A stretch of 48,880 nt of DNA from Choristocarpus tenellus KU-1152 (lineage: Eukaryota; Phaeophyceae), in the NCBI GenBank assembly GCA_964200185.2, contig CAXNAD020000011.1:1-48880 (forward strand), given 5' to 3'. The notes under the pieces are model-generated. The model made no database searches and was not told where the DNA came from. It worked only from the letters and a program-made list of their open reading frames with translations. Positions 48,401-48,880 of the stretch are shown piece by piece. Numbering within the stretch: position 1 is the first letter of the stretch; the number at the start of each line of letters is the position of its first letter. Made by a program: the position numbers and the translations under genes.

Positions 48401-48604
48401 CATTGCCTTTGTACTTGCCGTCACCTTCGAAATCTCGTCCAGCTTGATGGTGCCATCCATGATTCTGTCAACGGTCGATCCAACGCCTTCAAAGATACCT
48501 TCCACAATATCATTGATGTTGTTACCAGATTCCACAGGGTAAAGGGCTGCATTAAACTCGTTCCACTCGATTAGGAGTACCCACAACTTCCAATTCACGA
48601 AAAT
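133..48604 (-). CDS. RNF213: RNF213-like giant AAA+ ATPase / E3 ubiquitin ligase homologue (multi-exon, both ends open)
   Basis: One spliced gene fills the window. In the known family this is a cytosolic protein of about 5,200 residues: an N-terminal stalk, six AAA modules of which AAA3 and AAA4 bind or hydrolyse ATP, and a C-terminal E3 part with RING and RZ zinc fingers; it has been linked to lipid droplets and to ubiquitylation of intracellular pathogens. Seen here in the family order: GETGCGKS, VIHLDE, AACNPYR, YRVHPLHESLLDHVMDYGAL, GKPRSSKS, LLDEVGLAE, GISNWALDPAKMNR, VVLRNYGGR, FGSDFP, YESLYDLLNQ, PPLLNRFEK, VVVTTYAPL, the FPFSFF segment, YLPTM and IGECGKPM. Fifty exons (listed separately) total about 14.0 kb. 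Introns are GT-AG and phases agree at 48 of 49 junctions. No RING is found. The start codon, the first exons and the last exons lie outside the window. Family matches are from memory of the family; no alignment was run. Confidence 0.93.
685..793 (-). CDS. RNF213-like exon: second half of the RZ zinc finger
   Basis: Starts after ATTCAG and reads TCECGKTLGGIRH, the second metal-binding half of the RZ finger plus the G-G-x-x-H tail typical of RNF213 and ZNFX1. Donor GTGAGG at 684-679. Enters in phase 0 and leaves in phase 1, matching both neighbours. The two cysteines are spaced C-x-C rather than the usual C-x2-C. Confidence 0.9.
1079..1203 (-). CDS. RNF213-like exon: LPTM motif and first half of the RZ zinc finger
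   Basis: After acceptor ATGATAG it reads YLPTM, the strongly conserved lead-in to the RZ finger, then YQCACGLIYAIGECGKPM, the first half of the finger. Donor GTGAGG (1078-1073). In RNF213 the RZ finger is the element needed for ligase activity in the absence of a functional RING (established knowledge). The usual C-x3-H pair is replaced here by C-x-C, so the metal ligands differ from the vertebrate pattern. Confidence 0.92.
1705..2170 (-). CDS. RNF213-like exon: E3 shell, helical segment before the RZ finger
   Basis: Acceptor CTATTGCAG, donor GTATGA. Reads VNSEFGEGMGHIGLHDLG at the start and LLQIVIARLAVHVVAAAL, then SPLKFF near the end, corresponding to the alanine/valine-rich helices that precede the LPTM-RZ block in the family. 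A low-complexity stretch rich in S, D, G and K interrupts the middle. Phase 0 in, phase 1 out. Confidence 0.9.
2578..2696 (-). CDS. RNF213-like exon: E3 shell
   Basis: Reads QIDYLPLFLLYGARPLVPG and ends LFHEINLMQ before donor GTAAAG. The acceptor is a weak GGTAAG; it was chosen because it is the one that keeps the frame (phase 1 in, phase 0 out). No recognised motif of its own. Confidence 0.75.
3575..3704 (-). CDS. RNF213-like exon: E3 shell
   Basis: Preceded by an excellent acceptor (TGTGTTTCCAG) and followed by GTGAGG. Encodes INPLERVPFFQECRMAF and a charged helix LQELEARLLEVAS. Phase 0 in, phase 1 out. Assigned by position and frame continuity; no catalytic motif. Confidence 0.8.
4821..5125 (-). 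CDS. RNF213-like exon: E3 shell with LRMFLFRQL helix
   Basis: Acceptor GCCTCTGCCTCAG, donor GTATGA. Contains LRMFLFRQLALR followed by GGIEMLRNAL and QYQWVVYDD, matching the L-F-L-L-K-Q-L helix that lies between the RING position and the RZ finger in RNF213. Phase 1 in, phase 0 out. Confidence 0.9.
5466..5628 (-). CDS. RNF213-like exon: E3 shell
   Basis: Reads RSSFWLPVG, an acidic stretch, then ACMRKAACAAAEILLRTSLE. Acceptor CCCTCTCAG, donor GTACAC. Phase 0 in, phase 1 out. It contains only two cysteines, so it does not supply the missing RING. Confidence 0.85.
6061..8232 (-). CDS. RNF213-like giant exon: E3 module, no RING
   Basis: A 2,172-base exon with an uninterrupted 724-codon frame. 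Near its start it has RIVVLDTTLSPGD and CCRFPFSFFVFRLLEGL, the RFPFSW-type segment that follows the AAA ring in the family; then MMLPSVRDMTR and HHRFWQVEQSARLYFKLLD. Vertebrate RNF213 carries its C3HC4 RING downstream of these segments; here the cysteines are scattered (isolated CGQGC, GDCKS, PACIR) with no paired C-x2-C or C-x-H-x2-C. The middle holds acidic, glycine- and serine-rich insertions. The exact acceptor is uncertain (CACAG at 8235-8233 chosen; CATAG 14 bases downstream is possible). Confidence 0.93.
8646..8762 (-). CDS. RNF213-like exon: post-AAA6 helix (FSIVLSHMDRN)
   Basis: Acceptor TTGTTTTACAG, donor GTTACA. Reads VTRAFSIVLSHMDRNSGLSL then LRDLWIDLF, equivalent to the conserved segment in which an aromatic/hydrophobic helix, D-x-N-x-x-L and L-W-x-x-I-F follow each other. 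Phase 0 at both ends. Confidence 0.92.
8850..9101 (+). repeat. Family 1 MITE, copy A (about 252 bp)
   Basis: Ends GAGTGAAAGTATCTAAGAGGG and, inverted, CCCTCTAAGATACTTTGACTC. Internally: CCTGTTTGTCTATTTGGG, the CCTACTCCGAAA / TTTAGGAGTGGG arms, GGTGTGTCCGGAACAAGGA, GATTTTGGTCCCCAAATGG. Flanked by ATG on both sides. No coding capacity, non-autonomous. Confidence 0.9.
9531..9908 (-). CDS. RNF213-like exon: post-AAA6 linker with charged insertion
   Basis: Acceptor TATTTTGGCAG, donor GTGAGA. Starts VRDQICLLVDACC and ends LLRLGRTFQRAIRAS; the middle is a lysine/glutamate/aspartate-rich insertion typical of a flexible loop. Phase 0 at both ends. The antisense strand is open as well, but this is a shadow. 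Confidence 0.88.
10068..10325 (+). repeat. Family 1 MITE, copy B (258 bp, GCCA duplication)
   Basis: Same ends as copy A, flanked by a perfect 4-base duplication GCCA (10064-10067 and 10326-10329). Lies in the intron 160 bases from exon 9531-9908. Confidence 0.93.
10592..10861 (+). repeat. Family 1 MITE, copy C (degenerate)
   Basis: Left end GAGCCAAAG then heavily mutated; internal CCTGTTTG, GGGGCTTGGCTTCCC, GGTGTGTCTGGAGCAAG, GATAGCCAAAAT, CGCAACATTGGATTT remain; right end CCCTCTTAAATCCTTTTGATC. The most diverged copy, hence probably the oldest. Confidence 0.82.
11000..11074 (-). CDS. RNF213-like small exon (VLLHTVRSSLARL)
   Basis: A 75-base exon after a long pyrimidine tract ending GCGCAG, with donor GTATGT. 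Encodes VLLHTVRSSLARLDF and RFRSVNL, an amphipathic helix. Phase 0 at both ends. Confidence 0.85.
11176..11311. repeat. Family 2 MITE (136 bp)
   Basis: Ends GACTCAAAGTATCCGAGGGG and CCCCCAGATGCTTTGAGGC; subterminal GCGGCTGTCCATTCAGG and GAATGGACACCCTGGT. Flanking AGGT / GGGT look like a 4-base target duplication with one change. Confidence 0.87.
11899..12187 (-). CDS. RNF213-like exon: IHVILLLHLIRG strand
   Basis: Contains GRGIHVILLLHLIRGDD and CMSFDTRWGFAFVDSV, matching the H-V-V-F-I-I-Q-L-P-R then F-x-G-G-P-W-x-x-x-H-I-D-D segment of AAA6 in the family, and ends GLDPVK before donor GTAAGC. The 5' boundary is uncertain: TAG before 12187 and GAG before 12169 both preserve the frame. Confidence 0.85.
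12381..12523 (-). CDS. RNF213-like exon: VLLLQCDLQ strand
   Basis: Reads RKRVRDFF, then GDVLLLQCDLQ and TKFIVENAR, corresponding to the L-L-L-V-Q-C-D strand and the following helix in AAA6. Acceptor TTTAAAG is atypical but is the frame-keeping choice; donor GTATGT. Phase 0 in, phase 2 out. Confidence 0.85.
13175..13432 (-). repeat. Family 1 MITE, copy D (258 bp, ACGT duplication)
   Basis: Inverted relative to copy A: GAGCCAAAGTATCTTAGAGG at the left, CCCTCTAAGATACTTTCACTC at the right. Perfect 4-base duplication ACGT on both sides (13171-13174, 13433-13436). Confidence 0.93.
13665..13879 (-). CDS. RNF213-like exon: VVVTTYAPL segment
   Basis: Contains GGCVVVTTYAPLEG, the equivalent of the V-x-T-T-H-S-P-L strand of the fifth/sixth AAA modules, and ends VVMHELSQ before donor GTAAAA. 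The 5' boundary was set at GGAAG before 13879 because only that choice accepts phase 1 from the previous exon; a better-looking acceptor (GCCAG, 16 bases upstream) would need another exon in between. Confidence 0.8.
14362..14769 (-). CDS. RNF213-like exon: AFPGYSKDFLPSLV and LLWVAAPEVVCQL
   Basis: Acceptor GAGAGCAG, donor GTAAAG. Starts RWGKMRKAFPGYSKDFLPSL, matching F-x-G-Y-H-x-D-x-x-x-S-L-V after the LINRLEKH block, and later has DLFEMCMEKLLWVAAPEVV. A D/E/G/N-rich insertion separates the two. Phase 1 in, phase 1 out. Confidence 0.92.
15182..15305 (-). CDS. RNF213-like exon following the LLNRFEK motif
   Basis: Acceptor CTTCATTTCAG, donor GTGATA. Reads VLSWREGLDLYQPSDLYTQV then HLTQDFA, continuing LLNRFEKQ exactly as the E-K-H-x-L-x-W family segment does. 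Phase 0 in, phase 1 out. Confidence 0.9.
15885..16062 (+). repeat. Family 3 repeat, copy 1, with CCCTAA-rich ends
   Basis: Starts CCTAAACGTTAACCCTAACC and closes with AACCTAATCCTAACCTAG. Inner blocks TATCCCTCACCAGCCAAGG, AGTGTGCACTCTCGAGCCAT and ACTTTTCACTTTTCAC recur, reverse-complemented, at 26233-26416. Confidence 0.7.
16897..16972 (-). CDS. RNF213-like exon: PPLLNRFEK arginine-finger motif
   Basis: A 76-base exon, LVVVVESIEAYEKLAPPLLN then RFEKQ. This is the family hallmark I-P-L-I-N-R-L-E-K-H; the arginine is in the position of an AAA arginine finger. Acceptor ATACTCAG, donor GTGAGT. Phase 2 in, phase 0 out. Confidence 0.96.
17505..17737 (+). repeat. Family 1 MITE, copy E (233 bp, internal deletion)
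   Basis: Left end CAGTGGAAGTATCTTAGAGG is mutated, right end CTCTAAGATACTTTGGCTC intact. The central CCTACTCC palindrome is mostly deleted, leaving GACATTTTGCCAGTGTATG. No target duplication visible. Confidence 0.88.
18311..18504 (-). CDS. RNF213-like exon: YESLYDLLNQHY motif
   Basis: Acceptor TGATACAATAG, donor GTATAG. Reads VCLNIQTVKACMARGGTVIL, then CERMYESLYDLLNQHY and DPKFR. YESLYDALNQYY is one of the most invariant blocks of RNF213. Phase 0 in, phase 2 out. Confidence 0.97.
18954..19160 (-). CDS. RNF213-like exon: RHLMLLTKNNAAL / LFGSDFP
   Basis: Contains ARHLMLLTKNNAALSLLF and EVLFGSDFPGDRTDMQ, matching R-Y-L-L-L-L-T-x-N and I-F-G-S-S-F-P-x-D. Donor GTATGT. The best acceptor is TTTTTCTTTTTCACAG just before 19167, but it enters in phase 2 whereas the previous exon ends in phase 0; the in-frame alternative is TATTGAG before 19160. 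A short undetected exon upstream is possible. Confidence 0.9.
19985..20111 (-). CDS. RNF213-like exon: AAA5 helix
   Basis: Acceptor ATGTCAG, donor GTTTGA. Reads QSETLEVLKAFFTELLQQ then LPTVDELICDNLAEPQ. Phase 2 in, phase 0 out. A family-like M-V-x-x-N-I position is occupied by ELICDNL. Confidence 0.85.
20549..20677 (-). CDS. RNF213-like exon: LVRVVLRNYGGR
   Basis: Acceptor CATCCCTACCAG, donor GTTTGT. Ends IPPDTLVRVVLRNYGG, the A-V-L-R-N-F-S-G motif of the AAA4 lid. Phase 2 in and out. Confidence 0.93.
21462..21796 (-). CDS. RNF213-like exon: AAA4 sensor, GISNWALDPAKMNR
   Basis: Reads VLHKILDEAQDGE, then VGISNWALDPAKMNRA, identical over the core to the vertebrate AAA4 sensor-1 block, and FWGLREFYSTVRGVDHYL. 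Acceptor ACCCCAATGCCAG, donor GTTTGG. Phase 0 in, phase 2 out. Confidence 0.98.
22258..22365 (-). CDS. RNF213-like exon: AAA4 Walker B
   Basis: Reads TFKQARDYHH and VVVVLLDEVGLAEQSPHLPL. LLDEVGLAE is the Walker B block of AAA4, with the D-E pair intact. Acceptor CACGTGCAG, donor GTGATA. Phase 0 both ends. Confidence 0.97.
22812..23071 (-). CDS. RNF213-like exon: AAA4 Walker A (variant P-loop)
   Basis: Reads ANEALSENLFVLL, then IPVFVVGKPRSSKSLA and FHQCSPMSTSQ, matching the family block N-x-A-L-x-E-N-V, G-K-P-G-S-S-K-S-L-A and F-Q-C-S-P-x-S-T. The fourth P-loop residue is Arg (codon AGA) where the family has Gly. Acceptor CTCATCAG, donor GTGAAA. Phase 1 in, phase 0 out. Confidence 0.97.
24204..24331 (-). 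CDS. RNF213-like exon upstream of AAA4
   Basis: Reads PDRDVLVEDICRAITVCG then KYELIMKKTW and ends TQKTV before donor GTGAGA. Acceptor GCCGAAG follows a pyrimidine-rich tract. Phase 2 in, phase 1 out, consistent with both neighbours. Confidence 0.88.
24604..24861 (-). repeat. Family 1 MITE, copy F (258 bp, ATAT duplication)
   Basis: Left GAGCCAAAGTATCTTAGAGG, right CCCTCTAAGATACTTTCACC. Flanked by ATAT at 24600-24603 and 24862-24865. Its right duplication ends 11 bases from the 5' splice site of exon 24883-25061. Confidence 0.92.
24883..25061 (-). CDS. RNF213-like exon: AAA3-AAA4 linker
   Basis: Reads VFVWLGKEW, VRSLARLF and AMVLSLAYSYLARL, like the R-A-L-V-L-A-L-x-V-C-Y-H-A-R-L helix of the family. 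Acceptor AAATCTTATAG, donor GTTTGT. A family 1 MITE ends 15 bases beyond the donor. Phase 0 in, phase 2 out. Confidence 0.92.
25913..26049 (-). CDS. RNF213-like exon: VSLRDVSRCIK motif
   Basis: Reads LVEVFSEALCTAQESLRTLF and ATVSLRDVSRCIK, matching the near-invariant F-V-S-L-R-D-V-E-R block. Acceptor TTTTCTGATGCAG, donor GTGAGA. Phase 1 in, phase 0 out. Confidence 0.95.
26233..26416 (-). repeat. Family 3 repeat, copy 2 (inverted)
   Basis: Read on the minus strand: AACCCTAAACGTGTGTG, TATCCCTATCCAGCCAAGCG, AGTGTGAACTGGGGAGCCAT, CACCTTTTCACTGTCATTTT, and finally CACCCTAACATTAATCCTAA. Order and spacing match copy 1 with many substitutions. Confidence 0.7.
26533..26817 (+). repeat. Family 1 MITE, copy G (285 bp, internal duplication)
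   Basis: Left GAGTAAAGGTATCTTAAAGGG, right CCTCTCAGATACTTTCACTC. About 25 bases longer than other copies because the region after the central palindrome (AAAATGTGTACATTTTAGAG) is partly duplicated. Flanks TAAA / AAAA. Confidence 0.88.
27070..27202 (-). CDS. RNF213-like exon: LVYRVHPLHESLLDHVMDYGAL
   Basis: Contains DLVYRVHPLHESLLDHVMDY, close to the family's L-V-Y-x-V-H-P-L-P-x-S-L-L-x-x-V-W-D-F-G-x-L. Acceptor CCTATATCAG. The donor was set at GTGGGT (27069-27064) because it gives the phase 1 needed next; GTAGTT two codons on is the alternative. Confidence 0.94.
27822..28132 (-). CDS. RNF213-like exon: AAA3 sensor, AACNPYR
   Basis: Reads LFKEIVCDRSVAGKPLPQNL then RIVAACNPYRLR. The C-D-x-x-x-x-G-x-P-L-P-x-N-L and A-A-C-N-P-Y-R blocks are the AAA3 sensor-1 region. 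A G/E/R/D-rich loop follows. Acceptor GATCCCAAG, donor GTACTC. Phase 1 in, phase 0 out. Confidence 0.97.
28370..28610 (-). CDS. RNF213-like exon: AAA3 Walker A and Walker B
   Basis: Reads ANMPVVIMGETGCGKSMLVS (canonical P-loop GETGCGKS), NVHSGLSYTDIV, and FTVIHLDEINACSSV with an intact D-E Walker B pair. Acceptor CTGTATGCAG, donor GTGAGT. This module looks competent for ATP hydrolysis. Phase 0 in, phase 1 out. Confidence 0.98.
28902..29053 (-). CDS. RNF213-like exon: YVFTMDNLLKML lead-in to AAA3
   Basis: Reads GDGYVFTMDNLLKMLSITLR, the Y-V-x-T-x-D-x-x-x-K-x-L helix directly before the AAA3 P-loop. Acceptor CTCGACGTTGCAG, donor GTGTAG. Phase 1 in, phase 0 out. Confidence 0.95.
29298..29395 (-). 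CDS. RNF213-like exon before AAA3
   Basis: Reads LADDYIQEPLKGTLQINGID then DSITRTE. Acceptor TTTCTTTCTCCAAAG, donor GTCAGT. Phase 2 in, phase 1 out. No motif of its own. Confidence 0.85.
30251..30515 (-). CDS. RNF213-like exon: AAA2 end, WEKSDHPIVIF
   Basis: Contains QYTGLDRSANLNKANE and FQAMIGWEKSDHPIVIFKSD, equivalent to the W-x-x-x-x-H-P-Y-L-F-F-N segment near the end of AAA2. Acceptor CCTACCTTAG, donor GTTTGT. Phase 1 in, phase 2 out. Confidence 0.87.
30674..30710 (-). CDS. RNF213-like 37-base microexon (tentative)
   Basis: HLWQYLSCASIK between acceptor GTGTAG and donor GTAACA. It bridges phase 0 to phase 1, exactly what its neighbours require. A second frame across the same bases is open but breaks the phase chain. 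Support is frame logic only. Confidence 0.55.
31030..31190 (-). other. Open frame in an intron, possible cassette exon
   Basis: After a TAG at the 31190 side it reads ELENVRCDNIIPVGGLLNTT, then DREMEQMLKVRARQLLLERK and a stop. If spliced from GTAG to AAG|GTTCGT it enters and leaves in phase 0, so it could be inserted between exons 31730-31862 and 30674-30710 without breaking the frame. It is not recognised as part of the family and the acceptor has a poor pyrimidine tract. Confidence 0.3.
31730..31862 (-). CDS. RNF213-like exon: FLHLLIECCKDFA
   Basis: Reads DVFLHLLIECCKDFALRSVP, matching F-V-V-T-F-M-I-x-M-A-R-D-F-A of AAA2. Acceptor ACGCTGTTACAG, donor GTGGGG. Phase 2 in, phase 0 out. Confidence 0.9.
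32519..32738 (-). CDS. RNF213-like exon: WNLFNRFIRLTSHLL
   Basis: Reads VPREECFELL, TPTWNLFNRFIRLTSHLL and YPLLGPAVA, the S-W-x-x-L-x-N-F-x-x-F-L-N-x-Q-L block of AAA2. Acceptor ACTCTCCTTCAG, donor GTATGT. Phase 1 in, phase 2 out. Confidence 0.93.
33217..33323 (-). CDS. RNF213-like exon: AAA2 linker
   Basis: Reads AVERGYLLPDSTGPDPGG, an acidic loop, and KPHLLLY. Acceptor TTTTGATGCAG, donor GTATGG. Phase 2 in, phase 1 out. Confidence 0.85.
34395..34495 (-). CDS. RNF213-like exon: DMQRTCRWVR
   Basis: Reads VLPNNLDLKTPIMRGWRVSM and DKDMQRTCRWV, like the Q-R-V-x-x-Y-L helix of the family. Acceptor GAGACGTGCAG, donor GTGATC. Phase 0 in, phase 2 out. Confidence 0.85.
35099..35231 (-). CDS. RNF213-like exon: FYVEIPNS
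   Basis: Reads DPVTCEVFVRWKGDSFYVEI then PNSDEDRAARTL, equivalent to the F-x-I-E-I-P beta strand in the second AAA module. Acceptor TTCTTCCTCCAG, donor GTGAGT. Phase 2 in, phase 0 out. Confidence 0.92.
35427..35686 (+). repeat. Family 1 MITE, copy H (260 bp)
   Basis: Left GAGTGAAATTATCTTGGAGGG, right CCCTCTAAGATATTTCGGCTC. All internal blocks present. No clear target duplication (AAAC / AATG). Confidence 0.9.
36536..36957 (-). CDS. RNF213-like exon: IAFHLDLGHVPP
   Basis: Starts with a glutamine-rich coiled stretch, then LYVRVPLGADFTREDL and NIAFHLDLGHVPPR ending ILFQLFLGGYV, the family F-H-L-D and L-F-x-L-L-V-L-G blocks that follow the AAA1 P-loop. Acceptor CATGATTGCAG, donor GTTGGA. Phase 0 in, phase 2 out. 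Confidence 0.93.
37899..37963 (-). CDS. RNF213-like small exon: degenerate AAA1 P-loop
   Basis: A 65-base exon reading PTMAVRSEVNGGGKTHHIMK. It keeps G-K-T but lacks the first Walker A glycine (E-V-N-G-G-G-K-T), in line with AAA1 being inactive in the family. Acceptor CTTCACCATAG, donor GTGAGA. Phase 1 in, phase 0 out. Confidence 0.88.
38315..39503 (-). CDS. RNF213-like large exon: stalk to AAA1 (LPQPGEVLFCT)
   Basis: A 1,189-base exon. Contains LSAYVRRGRLPQPGEVLFCT, EEVELLVRRFVAA and VFTIADIHRLSFTRQA, matching L-P-x-P-x-E-V-L-L-C-T and the helix pair after it, and later VLLIVSGEP. Several hydrophilic insertions. Acceptor TTTTCACTATGCAG, donor GTGACC (GTGAGA six bases on has the same phase). 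Confidence 0.95.
40069..40194 (-). CDS. RNF213-like exon: stalk
   Basis: Reads EEHLSCVLQSLQNEEQSW then AALVGAARDRSGSRR. Donor GTAGAA. The acceptor (TTGGGAG) is atypical but keeps phase 0; CCAG eight bases further on would shift the frame. Assigned by position and frame. Confidence 0.75.
41050..41490 (-). CDS. RNF213-like exon: stalk
   Basis: Acceptor TTCACTCACCAG is strong. Reads LFKNRTVSAGIQALHNLRDI, LIVEVDILTPLV and LLGLRARLSIMEVPEEQE. Donor GTATTG. Phase 0 both ends. Helical repeats typical of the stalk, no enzymatic motif. Confidence 0.88.
42214..42370 (-). CDS. RNF213-like exon: stalk
   Basis: Reads LYLLVEAFSRVDVGPEEHYE and ENTMARFDHLKE. Acceptor ATTTGCAAG, donor GTAAAT. Phase 2 in, phase 0 out. 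Confidence 0.85.
43575..43681 (-). CDS. RNF213-like exon: stalk
   Basis: Acceptor TTCTTCTCCATCAG, donor GTTTGT. Reads HQCNDKFNRLLQVCRPCTDD then SLASLVEIRS. Phase 0 in, phase 2 out. The cysteines are not arranged as a zinc finger. Confidence 0.85.
44425..45913 (-). CDS. RNF213-like large exon: stalk with acidic insertions
   Basis: A 1,489-base exon. Begins VVAALQQDISDCRLEAKNLN and has LVLLSKSQLFMNVWI, the L-x-x-S-x-x-F-x-x-I-W motif of the stalk, then long acidic and serine-rich segments, and ends MDALVKLLENPFLVHWLLE. Acceptor AATCATAAAAG, donor GTGAGT. Phase 2 in, phase 0 out. Confidence 0.9.
46385..46761 (-). CDS. RNF213-like exon: stalk
   Basis: Acceptor TTGTTGCCAGTTAG, donor GTGAGA. Reads LRKLIDAFDSTMDIQIQHFA, SHKKGFMSILNAFPE and AAEDFPRILKGVDILAS. 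An apparent stop just after LLK is the donor's TGA and is spliced out. Phase 0 in, phase 2 out. Confidence 0.88.
48207..48387. repeat. Family 2 MITE (181 bp, AACT duplication)
   Basis: Left GGCTCAAAGTATCTGAGGGG, right CCCAGATACTTTATGTC; subterminal TGTCCATTTGGGGCCAAG and GGTCCAAATGGACACC in inverted orientation. Flanked by AACT (48203-48206, 48388-48391). Ends five bases before the donor hexamer of exon 48399-48604. Confidence 0.92.
48399..48604 (-). CDS. RNF213-like exon: N-terminal stalk, first in window
   Basis: Reads WVLLIEWNEFNAALYPVESG then STVDRIMDGTIKLDEISKV, like stalk repeats of the form V-x-x-I-x-x-G-x-x-x-x-x-x-L. Donor GTAAGA (48398-48393). Acceptor CTGACAG before 48604, or GCAG before 48546. 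It ends in phase 2 while the next traced exon starts in phase 0, so at least one exon between 46762 and 48398 is missing. Confidence 0.75.
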
Positions 48605-48683
48605 CTGTCAGGTAGTTCATGTTCATATCATCATGCAAGAAGGTGACAGGGTGACGAACTGACAACTGCAAATTTGTAGTATC

Positions 48684-48725
48684 GAGTCAAAGTATCTTAG
48701 AGGGTAGGGTCGCATCCATTTGGAG
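48684..48725. repeat. Solo family 1 MITE end (about 42 bp)
   Basis: GAGTCAAAGTATCTTAGAGG, then GTAGGGTCGCATCCATTTGG, after which similarity stops abruptly. A truncated copy; no partner end within the window. Confidence 0.8.
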
Positions 48726-48860
48726 TATCCTCAGACCAGCTGCGGTGTTACTGAAAAGGTGGGCCCCACCCATGATATAAGCCTGCATTTAATATAGGAT
48801 AAACACAGAGGCGATCCCTCCAGAGCGTGGGACTACTGAGAAAGCTCCTACTCTACAACA

Positions 48861-48880
48861 GGGCCAAAGTATCTGGGGGG
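48861..48880. repeat. Start of a further MITE, cut by the window edge
   Basis: GGGCCAAAGTATCTGGGGGG at the very end of the window matches the family 2 terminus. Confidence 0.7.

Noticed and set aside
1-48880. tRNA, rRNA, CRISPR, bacterial operon or viral genes
   Set aside because: No cloverleaf boxes, rRNA blocks, regularly spaced direct repeats, Shine-Dalgarno-led gene runs or viral hallmark proteins were seen on either strand.

Overview
The window looks like nuclear DNA of an intron-rich eukaryote. The whole 48.9 kb is the interior of one very large protein-coding gene read on the minus strand, so the N-terminal side is at the right edge and the C-terminal side at the left. I found GT-AG introns of roughly 0.15 to 1.6 kb and moderate base composition, and no operons, bacterial genes, tRNA, rRNA or CRISPR arrays. 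The species cannot be fixed from the sequence. An unusual member of a family best known from animals, in an intron-rich MITE-bearing genome, fits an alga, another protist or an invertebrate.

The gene is an RNF213 (mysterin)-like giant AAA+ ATPase / ubiquitin-ligase homologue. I traced 50 exons (about 14.0 kb coding, about 4,670 residues) by matching conserved family segments, finding donors and acceptors, and checking reading phase across each junction. Phase is compatible at 48 of 49 junctions. The exception is between the two rightmost exons, where at least one exon is missing from the model. From right to left the exons encode: N-terminal stalk (48.6-40.1 kb); degenerate first AAA module (39.5-36.5 kb); linker and second module (35.2-29.3 kb); catalytic-looking AAA3 with Walker A GETGCGKS, Walker B VIHLDE and AACNPYR (29.1-27.1 kb); linker (26.0-24.2 kb); AAA4 with GKPRSSKS, LLDEVGLAE and GISNWALDPAKMNR (23.1-21.5 kb); AAA5/6 with YESLYDLLNQ and PPLLNRFEK (20.7-16.9 kb); the E3 shell (15.3-1.7 kb); and an RZ-type zinc finger split over two exons (1.2-0.7 kb). 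Both ends of the gene lie outside the window.

The most notable biology is that the region where vertebrate RNF213 carries its C3HC4 RING is open and well conserved around it, yet holds no RING cysteine/histidine cluster, while the RZ finger is kept in a variant form (two C-x-C-G units). AAA4 also has an arginine in its P-loop.

The introns hold three repeat families. Family 1 is a MITE of about 230-285 bp (8 copies) whose ends read GAGYCAAAGTATCTTAGAGGG, several with 4-bp target duplications. Family 2 is a relative with GGGGGG-rich ends (2 complete copies, 2 cut by the window edges). Family 3 is an older, unrelated repeat with CCCTAA-rich ends (2 diverged copies in opposite orientation). Two MITEs end only 5 and 11-15 bases inside a 5' splice site.
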